A stretch of DNA of 64,000 nucleotides from contig NC_081408.1 of assembly GCF_030272615.1 (NCBI RefSeq), positions 606,227,673-606,291,672 on the forward strand, read 5' to 3'. Positions 56,151 through 64,000 of this stretch are shown here, piece after piece. Position 1 is the stretch's first letter, and each line of letters starts with the position of its first letter. The position numbers were made by a program, and so were the translations under genes. This DNA comes from Cryptomeria japonica (Eukaryota > Streptophyta > Pinopsida > Cupressales > Cupressaceae). The notes under the pieces are model-generated. The model saw only the letters and a program-made list of their open reading frames with translations. It was not told where the DNA came from and searched no databases.

Positions 56151-58316
56151 GTGGTAAGATGACAGTGCAAGATGACAGGGCATGTCAAGGCTTCGAAGCC
56201 AGGCTATAGGGAAGTAGATGGTGGCAAGGTTTCAGTGTTCCCCGTCAGACTCACCAAGGATAGTCAAAGGATGCCCCTCGTTTCGGCCAATATTCAAAAT
56301 TTGACATCAACCCCTTCGCCAAAATCTTCAGGGATAAACCTTTTATCAAACCGGTTTCAGACTTACCCTTAGGAAACCAATGGTTGAATCATTTCACATG
56401 TCTACAAGACCAGTCAGATAGCCCCGACACTTTTTTCAATAGTCCTCTTGCTCATCCAGCCCGCTCATTTCATTCCCATCCTCACAAAGCAAACAGTAAC
56501 CTGCAGAATCATTTGAACTCCAACACCTACATCCGGGGAGCTTCTCTCAACCATGGGGCTCATAAGGTCCCTAGAGGACACCTAGGCCATCATCCACCTT
56601 TTGAAAAATCATTTGGGCAGGAAAAAAAATTCAAAATTCATTTGGGCAGGAATTGTTTTTTCAAAATCCTGTAAAAAAGCTTCCACTTCTGAATCCATTT
56701 CGATCGAAACACCAAAAGAAACAATAGATTTTTGACATCTATGAAGCATCTCCATCCATGCCTCATCAACCCTCTCTTAAGGTTTTCCTTGCCAAAGGGA
56801 AAAATAGAGCAGACCAACAAGGAGATCCCCTCAAGTCAAAACCAGCACACTTTGTGTGGAAAAGAAAACTGGCAGAGTTTAAAGAGACAGACTCCTCTTT
56901 CCCCATTTTGACTCGGGCTCCGATTGAGAACACTTCCGATATCAAGATATCCTTTCTTGGCCACGCTCTCTCCTAGTCGGTCTCTTTTCTCCAAAAATCA
57001 GCTCTCATCGGTAAGTTTAATTCTTCAATCCCTCTTCAATCCTTGTTTTCATGGGCAAATAGTCACTGGTTGGGTCTTCGTGATATTTTCTTCATTGACA
57101 ACCACTCAGAGTTTTTTATAGCTCTGTTTTCTTCATTAGAAGATAGAGATGTAGTTCATAAAAACAAAGGCTAGTTTTGTCAAGGGACTGGTCTTTTTAC
57201 CTTATCCTGGATTCCAAATTTTAAACCAGATGCTAATCTTTGTAAATTTTATCCTCACTGGATCCCTTTTCTAGGTTTTCCTTTGGAATACAAAGACCTG
57301 GATATTGTGGAGACCATGGCCAATCAACTAGGCATCTTTGTTGCTCACGATCTTGTACCCTTTGAAACAATTCAGAGAGATGTTAGGGTCTACCTTCTCC
57401 TTGCCTCAAATAAGACCCTGCCAAAGCACTTAACCATTTCAACAAAATGGGGTTTGTGGCATCAAGACCTTGTATTGGATAATGCAGAGGTCATCTGCAA
57501 TTATCAGCAACAATTAGGCCATTTCATGAATTCCTGTAGCGATCACGAGCACACAAAACTTTTAGTCTGTAAAAATCACTGCTCAGATCCTCTTCTATGT
57601 ACTGCCCATCAACATGAGGTAGTTCTTTCTTCTGATCCTATACAATCATGTAATGATCCCTCTGAACCTCAGGATGCCTTAAATTTTGAACCATCCTACG
57701 TTCAGTGGATTAATCAGTTGACCCACTTTTTTATCATGTATAGATGGATTCTTTATAGCTATAAATCTGCCTCCACGCCCACACCGGTTCTCCAATTATG
57801 TGACAAAACATCTGACGAGAGAGAACCTATAGTTTGGGACCTAATGTTCAATGAATCCTTCATTGATATCCAAAATTTAATGCAAAATTTATCAGTTTCG
57901 GGGATAACTGTCTCAAATAAGGAGGGTCATATTCAGGAAGTAGCAGACTATATCTTGTCCACTTTAGCTACCACTATGATTGAGGAAATTGTAGAGGAGG
58001 AAGGTGTTAGTATGAAAAATGTAATGTGTCCCTTACAAAAAATAAGGTGCTATTGTTCAACTACTAACATCTTAGATAAAGGGTAATTCCCCTTGGAAAT
58101 TAGGCAGGAAGAAATGGAAACCCCTTCACAAGATGGTGAGACAAAAAAAATTAGTTTTGACTATCCACAATCCTTATCAGTTGAGAAAAGCCCTAGTTTG
58201 AAATTAGATGAATTTACAACCCCAAAAAAGAGAGGTAGAAAACCAAACTCTGTGAAGATTCAAGAAGAAATAGAGGCAGGTGTGCGGAGTACTCTAGATG
58301 GAAAATTTCAAGTATA
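56151..58316 (+). pseudogene. LINE ORF1 (DUF4283-type, zinc knuckle)
   Basis: A degenerate frame with shifts. About 57040-57560 matches the DUF4283/zinc-knuckle ORF1 of plant L1 elements: the WLGLRDIF start, PLEYKDLDIVETMANQLGIF, then WGLWHQDLVLDNAEVICNYQ and a CX-rich end (GHFMNSC). The best open part is 57283-58086 (267 codons). A lysine/proline-rich tail follows (58093-58316, TPKKRGRKPNSVKIQ, an AT-hook-like KKRGRKP). ORF1 would bind LINE RNA. Confidence 0.75.
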
Positions 58317-58358
58317 AAAAACAATTACAAGGAGTGCAAAAGGCACTCCCTTTTCACA

Positions 58359-59085
58359 ATGAAAATGATTTCTTGGAATGTCAGGGGCATTAACTTTAGG
58401 GGCATTAATGCCCTTGTAAAAAGAGGGAGAATCAACTCTCACCTTGATTCTTCAAAGGCTAATACTTTTTTTACTCCAAGAAATGAAGCTATCACAGGAA
58501 ATGTATCACAAAATAGTGGCTAAATGGACACAATTTGGATCGGCCCACATGCAAGGTGTTGGGACCTCGATATGATTGCTTACATTATGGAATGCTAAAA
58601 AAGTTCAAGTTCACATATTAGAACAAGATCATAACTAGCAAATGTTGAAAGCAGTACGCAATGACACGACCTTTACAGTATTCAATGTTTATGGTCCCAT
58701 CCCCACTCAGGAAAAGAAAGACCTATAGGAAAAACTGACTCTGTTACTCCAACAAGAAGAAGCACAAAATTTCATCATTGGAGGAGACTTTAATGCAATC
58801 TTGTCTCATAAGGAGAAACAAAGAGAAATCTGCCCACCCTAAGATCTATGTAGGGTTTTCTAAGTTTCACCATAGAAAACAACTTATTGGATGTGATCCC
58901 CAATAATGGTCTCTTTACTTGGACTAATAGGAGATCGGCCTTCCTTTAGATTGTAGAGAGACTCGCCAAGTTTTTCATTCACTTGGAATGGCACCTTAAT
59001 CAGGTCAGTTATTATTCATACATTCTTCTTATTTCTGAATCAAATCACTTCCTAGTCCAAATTGTCCTTAAATGGCAAAACTAGA
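58359..59085 (+). pseudogene. LINE ORF2, endonuclease domain
   Basis: ATG at 58359. MISWNVRGIN is the start of the exonuclease-endonuclease-phosphatase fold, and GGDFNAILSHKEK (about 58780-58820) is its catalytic aspartate block. Stops and frameshifts throughout. It would nick target DNA for target-primed reverse transcription. Confidence 0.8.
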
Positions 59086-61630
59086 ATTCCATGCCGGTTT
59101 TTGGCTCCTCCTTCAAGTTTGAGTGCATGTGGTTTAGACATCCACATTTTCAGGCTTTATTAAGACAATGGTGGGTATCTACCCTTGCATGTAGTGGAAC
59201 AAAGATGTTCCAATTTTTTAAGAAACTTCAGTTTATTAAGGTCCAGGCTAAGGAATGGAATAGAAAGATCTTTAAGAATGGTTTTGCTCAAAAAAAATCA
59301 TTGCTCAACAATTGGAAGAAGTTAACCAAAATATAATTTCCAAGGGTTTGGATCAGCTCCTGCACTCTACACAGAAGTGTCTTCAAAGTGAGTGGGAAGA
59401 AGTCTGTAAGAGAGAAGAAGAATATTGGAAATAGAAATCAAGAGAGCTCTGGCTGAAGCAGGGAGATAAGAACACAAAATTCTTTCATGCTTCCACAAAA
59501 CATAGAAAAATATCTAATGTTATATTCTCAATCAAGCATGAGGACTCAGGGGTATTGATTAAAAATTTAGCAGACATTCAAGAACAAGGAGTAAAGTTTT
59601 TTAAGAATCTTCTAGCCCCTCCACATTCTAATTTAGATCCTTTTTGGAAGGATAATGCTGAGCTTCTACTGCAATCTATCCCACCTCTAATCTCCGACCA
59701 GGATAATAGAGCCCTACTGGCTCCCTTCACTATGGAGGAAGTCCACAAAGTGGTATTTCTCTTTCCCTAGATAAAGTCCCAGGTTCGAATGGGTTCACCG
59801 CCCTCTTTTTTCAAAAGTGTTGGGATGTGATTGGTTTTGACCTCTTAGAGGTAATGGAAGAATCCAGGAAAAGGGGAGCAATGCTAAAAAGTTTTAATGC
59901 AACAAATATCGTTCTCATCCCCAAAACCCCTTCCCCATCATCATTCGCAGAGTTCAGACCTATTTCTCTTTTTAACACAATATATAAGATTGTAACTAAG
60001 GCCATTTACCTTATAATGCACTACCTTATACCTAAGATCATCTTGCAAGAACAAGGGGGTTTTGTCCTTGGTAGGAAGACTATGGAAGGAGCCCTAGTAG
60101 CGCATGAGGTTTTACACTCTTCCCATGAAAGCCAACAAGAAAATTTTGTTATCAAACTTTATATGATGAAGGCATATGACTGGGTTAAGTGGGATTTTCT
60201 TTTTAAAGTATTATCAAAATTCAGCTTCTCAGACAAATGGTGCAAATGGATCAAAACTTGCATCTCAGGCGCACATTTTTCTATTTTAATAAATGGTCAT
60301 CCCTTAGGGTTTTTTCAGGGTACTTAGGGAATAAGAAAAGGTGACCCTTTGTCACCTTTTATCTTCATTCTCATGTCAGATGCCTTGAGCAGATACATAA
60401 ATTTTTAATCTTCAAAAGGGCTTTGGCTTGGTGTCACTCTTCTAGGTACTTTAATAACAGTAGCTCACTCTCTTTTTGCTGATGATACATTGTTATTTGG
60501 TAAGTCTTCTCTAAAAGAAGCCAAGCTCATCAAGCAAACATTGGATATCTATTATTCTGCTTCAGGTCAGAAAATTAATGCTGCCAAGTCTAAGATTTTC
60601 ATTTTCAACACACCTTCAATCTTGTCACTAAGAATATGCAATACTTTGGGCTTCTTAATGGACCAATTGCCATCTTCCTACCTTGGCATCCCCTTTTTTA
60701 TGGGATCAAACAAACCATCTTACTGGTCTGCTATCATTGGTAGAATCCAGGCACGAATCTCAGCTTGGAAAGTAAGGTGGCTTTCACTACTAGGTATAAT
60801 CCTTCTCATCAAGTCAGTGCTAACAATAATACCGAACTATTACATGTCTCTCTTCAAAGCTCCCTCATTCGTCATCCAACAATTGCAGAAACTCGTTAGA
60901 AATTTTCTATGGAATAGTAATATGACAAATGAAAGGAAAATCCCCTTAACCTCTCTAGCAAATATGTCATGCCAAAAATCCCAAGGGGGAGTGGGACTTT
61001 ACAATTTGAAGCATCACAACAAGGCCTTTAGAGGGAAACTAATTTGGAAAATGTACACTAACCCTATCTCCAAATGGTGCTAGATTATGCAAGCTAAATA
61101 TGTGGACAACACTCAACCATCAAGAGTGTTTACAATTTTAGACCCTCCAAAGGGGTCTGCTATTTGGAATTTTATGATGGATTCAAGGAATCTAATATCT
61201 AAGTATGTCTCATGGGAAATGAATAATGGTCTCAGTGCTAACTTCTGGACAGACTCATGGTGTGGGCATCCTCCTATTGCTCAATTGGATAACATGGAAG
61301 ATATTATGAATACAACTATAGCTCATTGGGGTACAAAATTAAGTGACTATGTGTTTACAGTAGAAATATTTTCAAGGAAAATAATCTAGAAAGATCCCAC
61401 TCTTCTCCCAATATCCATCCAACAATCTTCCTCATTGGCCAATATTTTATTGAATAGGATAGTTATCATGTCTAACAAAGATGATGTGTTATTTTGGGCA
61501 GCTTCAAAATCAAGGCAATATTCAATTAAAGAAGGTTACAATGCCCTACAATAGGGTTGCAGTAGTAAGGTAAGTAGCCGAACATATTCTTTCTGTTGGA
61601 ATGACATTGTTTACCAAAAGCAAGTTGTTT
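59086..61630 (+). pseudogene. LINE ORF2, reverse transcriptase
   Basis: In order: WNRKIFKNGF, the NIVLIPKTPSPSSFAEFRPI finger motif (59908-59970), the QGGFVLGRKTMEGALVAHEV palm, GIRKGDPLSPFIFIL (about 60330) and the active site FADDTLLFG (60475-60501; F-A-D-D), then SSYLGIPFFMGSNKPSYW. Stops and a few shifts; some frames are open for up to about 200 codons. The MKAYDW motif has K for the usual D/S context, and the second catalytic residues are kept. Confidence 0.87.
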
Positions 61631-62682
61631 TGTGTGGCTAACATTGAACAAAAGAATCCTAATAGCAGAGAGATTAGTAAAACTAGGCATTACACAAGCT
61701 TTTAATTGTGTATTTTGTGACTTAGAGGAGGAATTAGATGATCATTTAATTATACACTACTCCTTTGCCTCCCAATGTTGGCTCTTCATCATGAATAAAA
61801 TCCAAGTTATGTTGCCCTTTTCAAAATCATTGTGGGATATGTTTAACTCTTGGCCTCTTTTATTCTCTACATCAACCTACTCAAGTATTTGGAAATGTGC
61901 TCATGCTCACATTATCTGGGCCATTTGGTGGGAGAGGAATAAAAGAATCTTTAGAAAAACATCCTCTTCTCTGGATCAAGTTTTGATCAAACTAGAAAAT
62001 TCAATTTTAGAAATCATAAATTCTTCTCTCACCAATTCCAAGGAAATCCAGTCATTTACCCGGTGGGATAAGGCAATTGCAAAATTATGGCACAATATTA
62101 TTTTTCCAATAGGGATTCCCCCAAATAGGTCCTTAGTTCATGTGAGAGACAGGTCATCCATAAAATGGGTACCCCCATCACCTAATTTCTATAAGATCAA
62201 CTTCGATGGCTCTTCCTGTGGAAACCCAGGGAAGTCAAGAATCGGAGTTTGCATTCGAGATCAATTTGGAAAAATGTGTGCTTTCCAAGCTTCACCCATC
62301 CCTCCATGTATGAATAACTTGGTGGAGGCAAATGCCTTACTAGTAGGTTTGGTGTTAGCAAGGAAGTGTGGCTTCTCCAATATACACATAGAATGTGATT
62401 CATTAGTTATTATCAACTCAATTACCTCGAAAATATCTAAGACCTAGCAGCTATCTTATGTTATAAAGCACACCTTGGATCTTCTCGACACTTTCTCAGA
62501 CTACATTGTCAGTCACACACTAAGAGGGCAACTCTGTTGCTGACATGTTAGCAAATATGGGTTGCGATGGCATTTCAGTGAAGTGGGTCGCAATTCCTAC
62601 TAAACTATCTTCTTTTCCCAAATTGATCAAATTAGTACAAAAGGAAAGTACAACACTCTTATCACAAGCTACTTCTTATTAA
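61631..62682 (+). pseudogene. LINE ORF2, zinc domain and RNase H
   Basis: zf-RVT (WLTLNKRILIAERLVKLG, CVFCDLEEELDDHLIIHY, C-x2-C...H), then RNase H with NFDGSSCGNPGKSRIGVCIR, VEANALLVGLVLAR and IECDSLVIINSI. A frameshift near 62525 precedes the end (SVADMLANMGC). The terminal RNase H is typical of plant L1 LINEs. The frame ends at a TAA near 62680; no poly(A) tail is visible. Confidence 0.82.
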
Positions 62683-63118
62683 ATACTCGCATGTAAGAAT
62701 ATAATCGGTGCTTGTGAACAAGAAGGCTGACAAGACACTTGCATTTATGCTTTTAAATGCATTTTGTAGATGGTATGTATGGTACTTTAGTGTGAAGTAC
62801 CTGGGGATTTTCATAACGTCACTTCACATGGGGAAAAACAGACTTCGGCCTCTCACACATCCCCTCGACTACATTACGATCACAAAATTAATGCAAGAAT
62901 CGCAAACATGATCCTAAAGACCGATCATTTATTGCACTTTGAGATGGTAATTTTTGTTTATAAATGGAATCAGCATGCTCTTATACACAGCTCTTAGCGG
63001 AATTTTCAAAAATTTAAATTTTTGAAGTATCTTAGTGCTATGCAATATGGAGAATGACTCTTGTGGAGGATGCAGGAAAATACACTAGGAGTATATGCCA
63101 TGGAACGACTAGGTTTCA
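62683..63118. other. Unassigned sequence after the LINE
   Basis: No known domain, no LTR or PBS signature. It could be LINE 3' UTR or an older insertion. Confidence 0.4.
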
Positions 63119-63796
63119 GTGCAAATTTCAGAACCTTCGGTGACTTTTCATGGACACATCAATGACAGGGACCTCGACCAACTTTTTCTTCTACACAATC
63201 CACAATTGAGAAGAGCTATCAAAGACTTCATCGGTGAGGAGATGTTATCCCCTCAAGCCAAAAGGTTTTTGTATCCCTATCAACTTCTTAGTTCCTTTCT
63301 GTCAAATGCTCTAGATCTCTTGCAATCTATTCCTCTCCTTGAATTAGTGTTCTTCAAGTTGGTAAGACAAGATGTGCTTACTCCGACCTCGTTACATGAA
63401 GCCCTGGCAAAACATAATCTATAGCAGGGGCTGACTCTCCTTGGGGGCCTCTTTCCCAGTCACTTTATTCAATCTAGCCATGCTTACATGGTACTCTATG
63501 ACCGAATAAAACATGCCCTCGAATAGAAAAACTTCCGCCATGTGAAGAACAACCTGCATCAATTTGATAGATAGTTGGAAGACCACATTGTGCACAGAGT
63601 CAAAATTAAAGTTGGGGCTCTAATGGAGATCCTTGAAATAGAAAATGTTGACCCCTATTTGCCAATTTTGCAACCTATGGAAAGGGGACGGGCTACAGAT
63701 AGGGTTCCAGACCTCAAGGTACCGGTGCAAGATGAAGCCATGGGATGGACTACCTCCTTTCTGCCTGCCTTCGATGCCCTTATAAATCAGACCTAG
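63119..63796 (+). pseudogene. Broken ORF of unknown family
   Basis: Frame 2 is open from ATG 63119 through 63796 with only three TAG stops (63422, 63524 and 63569), each one C-to-T step from CAG. The protein has an aliphatic helix-rich part (PYQLLSSFLSNALDLLQSIP) and a second part (DHIVHRVKIKVGALMEILEI). I recognise no family. It may be a captured gene or the tail of another element that leaves the window. Confidence 0.4.
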
Positions 63797-64000
63797 GAAG
63801 ACGTTGCCATGGATGAGTAAAGTTATTTTGGCTTTATTTTTTGCTACTTAGAATATGCTCCTTTTTGACGGGTGGAAAATCTAACGGCAACCGGTATGAC
63901 CCAAAAATTTTTGACTTCTTGCTTTTCGGTGTTGGCTCTTGCATTTATTTCCACTAGTATATTAGAACTGGTAGAGGAGTCATCTTCTTAGCTTGTCAGC
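63797..64000. other. Right edge, no feature seen
   Basis: AT-rich sequence with no coding or repeat signal recognised. Confidence 0.4.

Overview
The window is a stack of nested plant retrotransposons. I found no intact cellular gene and no rRNA, tRNA or CRISPR locus. The mix is Sirevirus-like Ty1/copia elements, Tat/Ogre-type Ty3/gypsy elements with two RNase H domains and antisense plant-mobile-domain genes, and an L1-type LINE with a terminal RNase H. This points to a seed plant with a large, repeat-rich genome. A gymnosperm is my guess but cannot be proved from sequence alone. Almost every coding region is broken, mostly by nonsense codons one C-to-T (or G-to-A) transition away from a sense codon.

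Layout. (1) 1-1752 and 9570-10782 are the 3' part of copia-1 (+ strand): a coiled-coil accessory ORF, duplicated polypurine tracts and a 3' LTR. It is split by element A (1753-9564, TSD GGTTC), a gypsy-type element that carries gag and a degenerate protease but no RT or integrase. (2) 10783-11841 and 22907-23394 are gag, PBS and 5' LTR of copia-3 (minus strand), split by copia-2 (11842-22906, + strand). Copia-2 is itself split by a 4,015-bp putative solo LTR (15360-19374, TSD AGTTC). (3) 23395-24017 and 52321-about 56150 are a minus-strand copia-4. It is interrupted by gypsy element B (24018-52320) and, in gag, by a solo copia LTR (53053-54377). (4) Element B (+ strand, Tat-type) holds gag-pro-pol in one frame with 12 nonsense codons, then an antisense, intron-containing PMD gene. 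Its RT is split by element C (31809-44462, minus strand, TSD GGAGT). Element C is a pro-pol element with no gag and its own antisense PMD gene. (5) About 56150-62680 is a degenerate L1-like LINE. (6) 62690-64000 is unassigned, with a broken ORF of unknown origin.

How the parts may work together. Element A (gag only) and element C (pol only) have matching primer-binding sites, polypurine tracts and LTR ends. They therefore look like complementary halves of one retrotransposition system (inference). Element B is paradoxical: its two LTRs are identical over about 650 bp except for one 4-bp slip, yet its ORF has 12 stops and the element nested inside it has LTRs about 3.5% diverged. Either B was copied while already dead and carrying C, or its LTRs were homogenised later.

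The most striking non-coding structures are: arrays of a repeat with an exact period near 21 bp in three different elements; an array of seven 25-nt hairpins with covarying stems and an almost invariant loop upstream of B's 3' LTR; three further hairpins with changing stems in a constant context just after B's pol stop; and GC-rich palindromes in the LTRs of A and C.
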